Origin: Myrica gale
Lineage: Eukaryota; Streptophyta; Magnoliopsida; Fagales; Myricaceae
Assembly: GCA_963930655.1 (NCBI GenBank)
Contig: OZ005620.1
Location: 15,691,001 to 15,755,000 of the forward strand
Length of the DNA: 64,000 bases
Direction of reading: 5' to 3'
Positions 50,195-62,014 of this stretch are shown here, piece by piece. Position 1 is the first letter of the stretch. Each line of letters opens with the position of its first letter. The notes under the pieces are model-generated. The model saw nothing but the letters and a program-made list of their open reading frames with translations. It was not told the origin of the DNA and did no database searches. The position numbers and the translations under genes are program-made.

Positions 50195-50690
50195 GATTAA
50201 AGAACTCAAGAAGGTTTGGGTACCAAAAATGGTTTCTTGATTTTCTTGTAGGATGGAGCAACAAATGGTGCTTGGAAGAAACTTGCCTATCAAGAAGGCT
50301 TGTGACATTTGAGGACATACACTAAAGGGAAAACTTTTGGTAACTTCTAAATCCTTTATTGAGAATAAATTCTAAATCCTTTGTTGCTAAAGGGAAGTCA
50401 GTTCCGAGTCATTTGTGGTTTGATCTGAAATACACTATGTTTTCGTTTTATTTTACAGAATATAGTGACAGAACGTGTGCTCTTGTTTTTATGATTAAAC
50501 TGTTTGAGCATTCATAGGTGTATTTGAAGTTGTTAGCATTTGATTAAGATTGCTAATACCTAGGTTAGATCTATTAGGTGTGAATATTATCAAGTTTTGC
50601 ACTTGTTCTTTAAAAAGGTTGCTGAAATTTTTTAAAGATACCCATTCACCCCTCTAGATATTTTGTATATTTTTTTGGGTCTAAATTAGG
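50195..50690 (+). pseudogene. Tail of the old Copia element, degraded
   Basis: Starts with the continuation of gag/early pol (ELKKVWVPK) and moves to sequence resembling a Copia leader or LTR end (CCCATTCACCCCTCTAGA near 50640). Most of pol is deleted. Confidence 0.5.
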
Positions 50691-51375
50691 TTGTTCACTT
50701 TGTGTCTTCGAATACCTTCATCCACTGAGTCCCCTGTGCCCACTGTCTCTTCACCTGTTATTTCTCCTCCTTCCCCCAGGTACCTTGTTCGGGATAGTCT
50801 TCCCAAAGTTCTCCTATATGGGAACATTCCTTGGCCTCCACCTCGAACACATGTCACCACGACTTGTTCTATTCCCCTTGAACCAACTTCGGTCACTGAG
50901 GCAATGAAGCACGCTGACTGGCGTCAAGTAATGAATGCTGAATTTCATGCTCTGCTTCAAACTTACACTTGGAAGCTTGTCCCACCTTCTACATCTCAGA
51001 ATGTGCTTGGTTGTAAATGGGTTTTTCGTACTAAGCATCTTGCTAATGGATCTGTTGAATGCTGAAATGCATGTCTTGATGGCCTTGACTATACAGAGGC
51101 TTTCAGCCCAGTTGTTCGACCATCAACCATTCGCTTGGTTCTCGCACTTGCAGTTTAGGCTGGTTGGACTATGCATCAACTTGATGTGCAGAATGCTTTG
51201 CTACACGGTGATCTAATTGAGGACGTGTTTATGGTGCAAGCACCACAGGCTTGGTTTTCCAATCTCAGCGCTAAGCTTCTTCAAATGGGCTTCACTGCCT
51301 CCTGAGCTGATACTTCACTTTTCACCTACATCCGATCTTCTCTTCGTATTTACTTTCGGGTTTACGTGGATGACA
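50691..51375 (+). pseudogene. Copia reverse transcriptase (RVT_2) relic
   Basis: Clear Copia RT N-terminal region: EPTSVTEAMKHADWRQVMNA, TYTWKLVPPSTSQNVLGCKW, VFRTKHLANGSVE, then after a deletion DYTEAFSPVVRPSTIRLVLA, MHQLDVQNALLHGDLIEDVF and RVYVDD. At least three stops and two internal deletions interrupt it. It comes from a different Copia family than the gag at 35299. Confidence 0.85.
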
Positions 51376-51884
51376 GTCATCAAATAGAAGACAGAATTCC
51401 AAGAGGAAAAAAAATAAAACACAGAATCCAAAGCATATATATGTTCTCGACTCTCCTAAAAATCCAATCATCCTAATGAACTTGTGAAAAAATAAAAGTA
51501 AAAAATAAAAAAACTTTTGGTAATACATACACAAAATTAATCTTTCTGGTCATGAGCTAGGTTAATTGGCAATTTACAGCTTTATAGTAATTATGTGGGA
51601 TATGGGCCTCTCTTTTATTTCAAACGAGTCATAGGCCGTACCTACATCCGAAACCTGCCCAAGCCAGATTTAGACCTAAACGGGCCACTCGAATATAAGT
51701 TCATATGAACTAGTAGCTGGATCGAAAATTTGTCAAGGCCGCGTAGCGCAATCTAACATTATAAGTCATTTGATGAGAGTGCTGCAGATCCTGAAACTGT
51801 TGTTTGGTTTCTGGTATGATCTTGACAACCGAAGAGAGTTGCTGTGCTTCCCGTGGGGATTAAAAAAAAGAACAAGATGAAAAA
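51376..51884. other. Non-coding spacer
   Basis: No gene or clear repeat recognised. Confidence 0.4.
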
Positions 51885-51961
51885 GTTTGCAAAACGCCGC
51901 TAAAAACACTCTTTAGCGGCGTTTTTAGCGACCGTCGCTATAGACCTATTTTTTTGTAGTG
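51885..51961. mobile_element. Right terminus of a CACTA 1-related element
   Basis: AAAACGCCGCTAAA, TTTAGCGGCGTTTTTAGCG and a terminal TTTTTTTGTAGTG (ending 51961) match the right-end style of CACTA 1. No matching left end is visible nearby. Confidence 0.6.
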
Positions 51962-52814
51962 TGTACTACTTACAGTTCCTACTGCAGTTCATTGGGATTG
52001 GCCGCCTGAACCTAAATATAATGAAACAAATTAGAAATTTGGTTGTGGTTTCTTCATCATCTAGGATGACGTGCGTAATCTTACCACAGCCGAAGGCGCA
52101 AAGTGAAAAAAGAGCTATATATATATATAAAGAAAAATAGAGAAAAAAGAAAACCATACGGGAAGATGATAAGTATTAATTAACTATAAATCCTGTCAAT
52201 ATATATCTAAAACCATTTGAGTCTGTATAATTGTAATGTGTAATTATTATTATTGACAGGCTAGCTCCATTCAAAAATACGATTGTAATCAATTTGTTCG
52301 AAACAGGATTACGAGGTACCTTTTGATACCATATATATTATGGTTGACAAGCTTGCAAGATTAGCATGTAAGGGCTAAGCAGAAACTAGCTAAGAGAATT
52401 GTTTTCAGTGATCGATCGTACGCGCGTCGATTGCGTTCCTACAAATTTGATCTCATAATAATAAGCCCCGCCCCTAAATATCTAGGTATATGCCCACAAA
52501 TGCACGAAACAAGAGAAGCATAGAGGTTTTTGAGAGGAGAATCTAGTGGGGAAGTTGTTGGTGTTTTCCTATATTGGATGATAACGCGCGTATATGACCT
52601 AATTTAATTAGAACTCTCAATTAGAGAGATCTGCTGCCTTGTCTTGGGAGAACTCCAAACGTTCAAGCTATATATATACTAGCTAGCTATTGCTTTTTCT
52701 CTTTTTTTTCCTTTCTTTCCTTTTGCCAGTTTTGAAGCAAAGTAATCCATATTGTAATTAGATATGCATTAAAGTATACCGTCTTTAATCTCTAAAGAAA
52801 TTTTTAGTATCTCG
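51962..52814. other. Non-coding, AT-rich
   Basis: AT microsatellites (for example near 52115) and no exon. Confidence 0.4.
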
Positions 52815-52930
52815 CACTACAAGAAATCTCGGCTCCAACAACGGCAACTTCCGTAGCCAAAACTCCAAAAATCGTCACAAAAGCTTTGCCGCCACTGAAG
52901 GAGGTCTCCACCGTATCTTCCAACACGTGA
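52815..52930 (+). mobile_element. CACTA-like left terminus, orphan
   Basis: CACTACAAGAAATCTCGG followed by GCCAAAACTCC/CCGTAGCC subterminal sequence. No right end found. Confidence 0.45.
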
Positions 52931-53431
52931 CATAGACCTGCATGCCGACAAACGAATTAAAATTCAATATTGAGATTGAAAGCCAAGATATGTATGGTTT
53001 TTATATCCACTAAGATATTAATGGATTTTCATTGGGGATGCAGCTAGCAGAATTGTGCGACCATTAACCATCAACCGCGCGCATGGATTAGTTGTTGATC
53101 CGATTAGCTAGGATCAACTGGTTTATTTAGAAATTGATTGTGCAATCCAGCCTAGAGCAGATGTGGATCCTTTAATTTTGACCAATTAGGTGGACATGCA
53201 TGTGTTGATCATATCCTCAGAGCATATATATATAATATATAATATATATGTATGAACAGTAAGATAATAGTTTGGTTTAACCCAATTTGATTAATTAATA
53301 TGTATCAACATTTGCTTTAAATGTAGAACTACTAAGTTAATGTAGAACATATAAAAAAATTTCACCATACTGGCTTTAATATAATGTTGAGATAGGATAT
53401 ATAATTATGATTATCACCAAAAGAGTACAAA

Positions 53432-53760
53432 CACTACAAGAAAAATCACTTTGATTGTAAAAAAAAAAAAAAAAATTATCACCCAAAGTGTTAATTTTGT
53501 CACCAAAGATTTATGTGACAAAATCAAGTTGTTACTCGGTTTGTCACCTAAAGCCCGTCAACAAAGGTTTTAGGTGATTGTTTCCGTATTTCCTTTTGCA
53601 AATTCAGATGGAAATGGTCTTAGTGAATCATTTTGGATAACGAAATATAGGTTTTGTCATAGAAGCTTATATACATTTAGGTGACAAATATAGTTTAACA
53701 CCTAAAAATTTGTCAAATAAAATATTTTTCCCGAAAACTTGTGAAAGAGTCATTTGTGCG
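53432..53760 (+). mobile_element. CACTA-like left terminus, orphan
   Basis: CACTACAAGAAAAATCACTT followed by subterminal repeats of TTGTCACC(T/A)AAAG and its complement, interrupted by a long A-run at 53460. No right GTAGTG end found in the flank. Confidence 0.5.
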
Positions 53761-55315
53761 AGCGGCATCACGGGACTCCATGGTAGCTGATGCTAATCAC
53801 ATTACACTAGTCAGTGCTTCATCATACAGTGGGAGTACTTCATATTCTTCATTAATGGACTTTTGTTTGTAAAATGTTTTCCAATGATCATAGAGTACTA
53901 CTTCATAGTCTTAGCAGTAGTTTCCAACACCAGAAGCAAATTGATATGAAATTAATTAATTCCACTCATGACTTTTGGCAAAGAGAAAGATAAGAACATT
54001 GTAGAATAAATGGGAATGGACCAGACTACAAAATCATACGGATGTAAATTCTAATATCCGATCTGGGATGACCTAACTGATAAGATAGATCATTAATATG
54101 CTGATGCTGATGCTAATGCTAATGCTAATGCTAAAGCTGTCACCTAGCCTCAGTGGCTATAAAGATTATGCATACCATGTGGATCTAAATCATTCTTAAT
54201 ACTAATTGATCACAAACAAAAATCACTGTTAATACAAAAATTAAACGAAAAGCACCCTGTTTTTTTTATAATGTTCCTCATTAAGCAGTATCCAGATGCA
54301 CCGAATTCGCGTAGTATATCCAAGATTTTCATGTAGTCATTGGAGGAAGTTTAATTAATTCCCGCAGAGACGTCATTAATATTTAAGCTTCTTTGCGAAC
54401 GTACGGCAGATCATGATGCACACACCTTGTAAGATATATTGAAGAAAGGCATGATAAAGGTTTAAATCTACGGCTTTTAACTGTTTTAGTACTGATTATC
54501 CTTGCTGAATTTAATGCTCGCGCTTCGTCATATATAGTAGACGTTTCATATTGATCATCACTAGTGGTTTATTATTATTAATTATTCTATACACTCATGC
54601 AGCTTATTGGCCGTTTATTTGTTTTATATTTAACTATTTAGAGGCAAACATATATATATATACACGAAAGGGACAGTTGTTTTTTATTTTATAAAAAAAA
54701 GTAAAAAAAAGAAGCATGAATCTGATAAATAAAAGAACGAGACTAATTTACTATACTAGTCATCTGGAGTTGAGAAAAAAATGGTCACTTTAGTTGATGA
54801 AGCAAAACCAGATTTAGACAGAACTGATCATGTACATGCTTTAATGCATATGTTTAGTGGAATGACCTAACTGAAAAGATGGCTCGCGCATGTTTTAGTG
54901 CTCTAAATCCATTTTCCAATCCCCAAAGCTTGAGGCTCATGAGTTGCAACGTACCCATGGAAAAAATTAGGACATGTTTAATCCTCCTTTTGAACCGACC
55001 GTACCAGAGTTTTTTTTTTTAAAAAAATTATAAAGGATCGAAGCTTTATATATGATAACACTGCTCGTAGATTCATTAATTTTTCTAATTGTTTAGTTTT
55101 CTAGTTTGCTTGTGGTGACGAAATTGTATATTTATTTAAATTTTTTTCCTGCTCGCGATTACTAGTTAAATCTATAAATTAAGGGCGTTTGTACGTAATT
55201 GTTGCTTCCTGCACATAAATGCAGGCATGGCTTAGCTACCATCTATTTGTCCTTACTTTTAATAACAATTGACAGATATTTATTTCCATTTTTGAAAGGC
55301 TACTCTGCGACACTT
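53761..55315. other. Non-coding, AT-rich, with a GCTAAT microsatellite at 54099-54137
   Basis: Trinucleotide-like run TGCTGATGCTAATGC repeated about six times. No exon or RNA gene seen. Confidence 0.5.
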
Positions 55316-55485
55316 TTTTTTTTGGGTAATTAACTGACTACTGTGCGAGACTCGCCATTCCTGTAACGTTAAAAGCCTCTATATATACTTCATTATATGT
55401 ATATATAATGAAGTATATATAGAGGCTTTTAACGTTACAGGAATGGCGAGTCTCGCACAGTAGTCAGTTAATTACCCAAAAAAAA
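55316..55485. repeat. Perfect palindrome: 83-bp arms, 4-nt loop
   Basis: 55316-55398 and 55403-55485 are exact reverse complements around GTAT. The arms include TTTGGGTAATTAACTGAC and ACTGTGCGAGACTCGCC. A third, partial direct copy (AAAAGCCTCTATATAT) lies just downstream at 55496. I found no coding and no target-site duplication. Confidence 0.95.
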
Positions 55486-55737
55486 TAAAAAAATAAAAGC
55501 CTCTATATATGCTGTATGACAAGGGAAATTGTAACTTCTCAAACGATCGGCAAAGTGCTCTTTACATGCTTCCCAATTGCTTTGGAGTAAATTAGGCAGC
55601 CCGTGTAAGCTGTGTCGGTTTTTGTTGCACATGTTAGGCATTACTTAATAGCTATCGTAAGAGACTAAAAAGGAGGCACACACCTGCTTTTCTACTCAAA
55701 TCCAGATTCTATTTTCCATCAACCTGCAGGCACAAGC

Positions 55738-55992
55738 GGCCATGGTTATTGTGTGAGTGAAGTTATGGTGTGAGTGTGTGAGTCGACGGGTGAGATTAGA
55801 AGTTGAGAAATCTAATGGCTGAAAAAATGTCACATAATTTAATGAAACCGGATCAGTTTCGTGGATCGGGTTAGCGGGTCGGGTTCATTAAATGATGTGG
55901 CGTTTTTTCAGCCATTAGATTTCTCAACTTCTAATCTCACCCGTCCACTCATACACTCACACAATAACCTCAATCACACAATAACTTTTGCC
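55738..55992. mobile_element. MULE-like MITE, 255 bp, 9-bp TSD GGCACAAGC
   Basis: Long inverted arms GGCCATGGTTATTGTGTGAG... and complement ...TCACACAATAACTTTTGCC pair over about 100 bp. A perfect 9-bp duplication GGCACAAGC flanks it (55729-55737, 55993-56001). Non-coding. Confidence 0.85.
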
Positions 55993-56001
55993 GGCACAAG
56001 C

Positions 56002-57920
56002 TTAGTCCACTTGCCAAACCTAGGATAACGAGTTTTTGATCTTCCTCAACCAAACAAGTGAAGTACTTAAAAAATATGCTTTATTTGTCTTGCTGACGCT
56101 CAACCAGCTTATAATGATCGCTTGTGAACTCTGCAGCTAATTAACGACAAACATGAATGAAATTCATTCAGTTGTATATATTTAGCTTCATTAATATTAA
56201 TTTCCATATCCATGGAACTTCACTGATGGCGTGAGTAAATAGCTAGGCACCTTTCTGTACGCAGAAAGTTAAAAATTATATATATAACAAAGAGGAAAAA
56301 GGGTTCTTAGGGGAATACAACTGTCAAGCATATATATATATAATCCAAACCCATTGTTTGTTCTTTTATAAAGAATTAATAAAAGGCAAAGAATGAAAAG
56401 AAGACAAACTCCACGACCACCATTCACGCCATAAGTGAGGGTACGGGTACCATTCAATTGTTGATTGTAATAATATATAGAACAAATACATCAATGACTA
56501 GAAGTGCAAACTAGCTAGGCAGGCGAAAGTACTTTAAATGGATGAAAATCATTTTGATCAAGTTTCATTAAGAAAGAGATCACCAAACTCATGAGGGTGA
56601 AACGCAATTGCTCGTATTATGCCGTTGCCCGGCTAGCTTATCAACATCATCACCATGAAGACCCTTTCGGATTTTCTGACGCTTGCACGCATACACTTTA
56701 TGTTATAATTCTCACACTAAAAGGCGACGTTGATTTGTGTCCAAGAGATGGCCTGTCATCTGCAACCATGTTTTCCATTGCTGTTGCATTTTTTTAATAA
56801 TTATTATGCCTATATTAAGTCTCTGTATACGAGTCAGATCCCACTAATATCATTTACAGAAAACATCAACGTCGTGACCGAATTTAATTAATGGGAGGAT
56901 ATCCACTTTATTGGAAAAAACTTGCTTCTGTTTCACGTCCACTATATTGCGGGAGACAATATGACCTGCATTTTTTCGTGCTTATAAGGACACTTCCAGA
57001 GGATCATTGGTTGTGCTTCTTTGGCTCCCATCTGTGGAAGCAATTTTTCTTCTATTTGATCTATGTGCTACTGGCTCTTTAATCAGGATCTCTATCCTTT
57101 TCCTTTTTCACCACTAAGCAAATAGTCAATTAAGGTTTAATCCAGTCTTGGAATTCATCACTTATCGTGCTGATCATCGGTTTACTTTTAATTTCATTGA
57201 CCTAAGGATTGTGTCATCGATGATCGGCGATATTTGTAAGATCAATCATGTTATATATATATTAGGAATGACTAATACAAACATAATCAGGGATTGATCA
57301 TTGAGATAATGACCATGGTTAGTTAATTCTGACGTTGTTTTCCACTAGGAATGGAAGCCAAACCTATTGCTTGGGAACCACATGTATCTAGCAAGCGCAC
57401 CAAATAAAGGTTGGAAAAACCAGCGGACAAATTCAAGATCATCAATCCACTATAATATAATAATAGAGATTATAGGGCTCAAGTATGCATGCTCCAAGTT
57501 CATAACAAATTAAAAAAAAAAATCACAACATCTGCTTTCTAAGAACAATACGATTTCACCCAATCCAAAAACAACAGCTGACACTGATAAAATGTCCACA
57601 AAATCTCTCGGACAGCATCCCATTTGCTCCAGAACAAAGATTGTGTGAAACCCGCACCCAAGATATGAATAAACAGAAAGCATCTTCTTCTCTTTTTCTT
57701 TTCTTTCTCTCCTCTCTCTTTTTGTTTTCCTCTTACACTTGGCACCAACTCTTTTCTCTTCACTGACACGAGGGAGGCGATTTTTTTTTTCTCCCTTGCT
57801 AGTTCTCTTAGGCAGCAGCAAAAAGCTGCCCTATTTTTTCTTTTAAGTTATCCGACATATATAGTAGGCCAGGCTTTTTTATAACCGAATCAATTCTTCC
57901 GCTACTACCTGGCACAACTT
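56002..57920. other. Non-coding region with no supported gene
   Basis: Short ORFs at 56591-56797, 56891-57082 and 57510-57821 have no recognisable domain. Several AT microsatellites. Confidence 0.4.
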
Positions 57921-57929
57921 CTCATGTTT

Positions 57930-58560
57930 ACTACTCTTTGACTGTAACAATAAATCACAAACTCATCTTCCTTCAAATCTAAATCTTACAGTAACTATTT
58001 TATCTAAAGTATATCTTTTCTATTTTCAATTGCTGCAATATACTCAGCGTCTGTTGTAGATAAAACGACACATTTCTACAAATTTAGTTGTCATGATACA
58101 ACTTCCCCTACAAAAGTAAAAATATGTTGACTACTCTAACTGCAAGAGCAATGTCAGGCCATGTATAAACTATACCATATATATCAAGCTCGCAACATAC
58201 TTTCTCCTGTGATAAACATAGCTTCAGGGTTTTCATGTCACAAAGAATCTCCATTTTCAAAATTGATCACGCGAAGGCAAGATACTTCGTGTCAAAGTAC
58301 TTGAACAATTTTGCTTTCAACCTCTTAGCTAATCTGAATATTTTGCCTAACTATGGACGTATGATCTACATATGGCAGATTGATGAATAATGAAGTCACT
58401 GCTATGGAATTTCCTAACATACACAACAATAATCAGCACGTGTTCTTTTAAGGCCTTGACCTACAGTGAATAAATCGAATTTTTAAGCAACTATCTTAGA
58501 GCCTACTTAATTTAATTAATCCAGTTAGACTTTTATTCAAACGGTAAATCATGTGCTCAT
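57930..58560 (-). pseudogene. Copia RT / RNase H relic, minus strand
   Basis: Read on the minus strand with frameshifts: a YVDD-like region near 58370-58400, KRLKAKLFKYFDTKYLAFA near 58280-58340, YTWPDIALAVRVVN near 58130-58180 and TDAEYIAAIE near 58020-58050. These fit in order the end of RT and the RNase H of Copia pol. Heavily decayed. Confidence 0.65.
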
Positions 58561-58940
58561 TTTTTTTTAGAATCCTGTAAGATAAACTATATAGATTTCC
58601 TCCTCAAAGTCAACATGGAGAAAGATAATCTTCACAATAAATCACTTTCTTTTTACTAAAACCTCTTACCGCCTATCGAGTTTTGCATTTCACTACATTT
58701 CTATCAAATTTCCTCAATTTGAACATCTATTTGTTTTATAATGCCTACCTTGAGAAAACTCTACCAACTCATGAATTTCATTCATCTATAAACGACTAAT
58801 TTCTTCTTGCATAACCTTTACCAAATTCTCTTATCTTCATGAGATTGTACTTCGTAATAGCTTTTTAGCTCACTTTCATCATAATGCACAATATACTCTA
58901 AATTAGGATAATGCCTAATAGACGATGCTCTCATATAGAC
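58561..58940. other. Non-coding, probable further Copia relic
   Basis: AT-rich continuation upstream (minus strand) of the Copia pol relic; no readable frame. Confidence 0.35.
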
Positions 58941-60615
58941 TGAAAATCTAGTTTAGACCCTAACAACACTTAGAGGTGGAAAATATGTGTATTACCTCTA
59001 ATTAACAAATCAATAACAATTTTAAAACATGTTCTAAAATTGTTCAGCCTAGATATGCATAATAATCAACTCAGTCAACAAATAGGTTGCGGAAAATTAA
59101 ATAAACTTCAATCACACAAAGAGACAAGAATTTGGTGACGAAGTGGAAAACCTTTGAAATATCATTCAAAGGAAAAACCACTGCGGGCTAGCAGCCACCT
59201 AGAATCCACTAAGAAGAAAACCTTACAAACAGTGATTCAGACACGGGCAACCCCTGTTGCTTGATTCTGACACCCCTGATGTAATAATCTAAGCCTCCCT
59301 GCATAGACCCGCTCCGTGCGGCACTCCACTCAAATCTTTGAGAATCTTCTTATGGATTCTTCACCGAACACTCTTGTTCTTCAGCATGCCTTCAACATCA
59401 TGAAGGTTACAAAGATATTTGATCGAAGACGAGAGAAAACTTGTCAATCTTGAAGCACAACCACTACAAGAAAATTGACCTTTAGGGACGGATTTACTTT
59501 GGGACAGTCACAAAACCGTCCCTAAAGGTCCCCTTTTGGGACGCAACAAAGGTGTCGTCCCAAAAGGGGTGTCAAAGAACATCTTTAGGGACAGATGCCT
59601 CTTTCCGTCCCTAAAGGATGTGTTTTAGGGACGGATTTTGAGCATTCGTCCCAAATAAATTGGCGGGAACATGGCGGGAAAAACTTTGGGACGACAACAT
59701 TCCGTCCCAAAAACACTTCTAGTTCGAACTAATATATGTTCGTTCGAACTACGTATAATTACGTGCGAACGACACTTTTGGGACGGCAAACAAACGTCCC
59801 AATAATGTACAAGTTAGGACTACCTATAAGTTTGTTGCAACTAAACACACCAGTGCGCACACTATTGTGTTAGGTTTGAACTGTAGTTAGCACTGTTAAA
59901 TTTCCCTTGTTCGACACCTGTCTAGAATTTGATTTATTTAAAATAGTCCGAACTAGGTATATCATAGTTCCAACGGCTCAGACACAGCAGATCGATGCGA
60001 TGTGATGTGACCTTTCATTAAATGCGTCCGTTTAGTTCAAACTTTCTAAATGTCAGTTGAAACTTGTATTAGTGGGATATGTGTGGTAACTAACATTTGG
60101 GTGGGCGACATCATAATGCAACGTGCGAACGTCATTTGCGAATACACACATGTGAATGGATATCTGATACGGTAAGTTCGAACCGGCATTTTACTAGTGC
60201 GGACTATGGTCTGTGCGTTTTAAAAAGAACCAAAGGTCTTAACAGGGACGCATTGCGTCCCAAAAACCTCTTCCTCTCCCGCAAGAAACCGGCGAACTCG
60301 GACTTAGCCGCTCACCACCGTCAGAGAGGCCGTGCCGTCGCGCTAGGAGAACATCTGCACCCTCCTTCACCCTGGTATTCTCTCTATCCTCTTCTTTTAA
60401 CAGATTTTGGGGGTTTTTTGGTAATGGTTGGACGGTTTTTTTTGCGGTGAATGTGGGTAATTTTTGGCTTGGATTTAGTCGATTTTGGGTTGGTTGGTGG
60501 TGTTGTTTGGGAGGAAACTCTTTTCATGGTTGTTGGACAGCATTCCGCCAACATTTGGCGGTGATTTGCGGTGGCTGCCATGGCTGAGTCAACTCAGCCA
60601 TGGTTTTGCAGTGTG

Positions 60616-61560
60616 GACAGTGCGAACTGGCCTTAATAAGTTGTTACAATTTATTTGCCTCCATTGTTCCTGTTGAAACATGTTTCTCTGTTGTTTGAAC
60701 CCTATATTTGCATGTTCAAACCTTCCGCATTTGTTCAGACTCCATATTGGTAGTTGAAACTAGAATTTGATCATTTTGACATAGTTGAAACTAAATATTG
60801 TTTGTTCCAACATATATTCCTTTAGTTCGGACATTAGTTTCTATTCAAACTGAAAGTTGGTTTACACTCGATTCTAGTTCAAACTTAGAACTATTGTAGT
60901 TCAAACTGTACCAGAGATAACAAACAATCAGAAACTTCGGACAGTGCGAACTTTTGGCCCTATAAGTTCCAAAAATTTTTTGCCTTCATTGTTCTTGTTG
61001 AAACCTGTTTCGAGGTTGTTTGAACCTATATTTTCATGTTCAAACCTTCCGGAGTTTTTCAGACTCCATCTTGATAGTTGGAACTGGGATTTGATCATTT
61101 TGACATAGTTGAAACCAAATATTGTTTGTTCCAACATAATATTCATTTAGTTCGCACATACGTTTCTGTTCAAACTGAAAGTTGGTTTACACTCGATTCT
61201 AGTTCAAACTTAGAGCTATTGTAGTTCAAACTGTAACAGAGACAACAACAATCAGAAACTTCAATTTAGCCATGGTTTGTGTGGACAGTGCGAACTTTGG
61301 CCCTATAAGTTCCAAAATTTATTTGGCTCCATTGTTCCTGTCGAAACCTGTTTCGAGGTTGTTTGAACCTATATTTACATGATCAAACCTTCCGGAGTTG
61401 TTCAGACTCCATCTTGATAGTTGAAACTGGAATTTGATCATTTTGACATAGTTGAAAACAAATATTATTTGTTCCAACATAGTATTCATTTAGTTCGGAC
61501 ATAAGTTTCTGTTCAAACTGAAATTGGTTTATATTAATTTAATTCGGACATAAGTTTCTG
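60616..61560. repeat. Tandem repeat, about 325-345-bp unit, three copies, in CACTA 2
   Basis: GACAGTGCGAAC starts units at 60616, 60941 and 61284. Each unit carries in order CCATTGTTC, GTTGAAAC, TTCAAACCTTCCG, GACTCCAT, TTGATCATTTTGACATAGTT, TTGTTCCAACAT and TAGTTCAAACT. Copies 2 and 3 are closest; copy 3 is incomplete. Confidence 0.9.
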
Positions 61561-61813
61561 TTCATTTAGTTCTTGTTTTCCCTTAGTTGAAACTGTTATT
61601 GTATTTCTGTTGTTTTTCAGTTCAAACTAGTGTGTGTGCACTTATGTTCCAACTTGATGGGTTATGTTCCAACTCCGTCTTATTTGTTTAAACCTTGTTT
61701 GTTTTAGTTCATACTTTTCATTTTGTAGTTCTAACTGTTTACATTGTTAGTTCAAACTTATATGAATTAATTTATCTCTTTTCTTTACAGATACTTTGTT
61801 ACTAAATCTGAAA

Positions 61814-62014
61814 ATGGCACGACGAGTCAAAGCAAGGTTATCCCGAGAGCCCTCGCCGCCACCCCCGCCGCCGCGTACTTTGGATCAGCGTCGGGAGCTC
61901 ATGGAGGCACGTGCCGTGAACATGGAGCGGGAGGCATATTTACAAGATCTTGAGGATTTAACATATAGCCATCAGTCCGAACTGTATTTTGAAATGTTCA
62001 AACTTTGTTTTTAG
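61814..62014 (+). other. Small ORF/exon candidate in CACTA 2 (66 codons)
   Basis: An acceptor-like TTTCTTTACAG precedes ATG 61814: MARRVKARLSREPSPPPPPP, then RRELMEARAVNMEREAYLQD. The basic start, Pro run and heptad-like charged helix are not random-looking and have higher GC than the flank. It may be a remnant of an element-encoded protein or a captured exon. Family unknown. Confidence 0.3.

Noticed and set aside
56891-57082. 63-codon plus-strand ORF with Trp/Cys content
   Set aside because: Considered as a gene fragment, but no family could be named and no splice context is clear.
57510-57821. 103-codon minus-strand ORF
   Set aside because: Lys/Arg/Glu-rich from a CT-rich tract (57680-57730); no domain or family resemblance.
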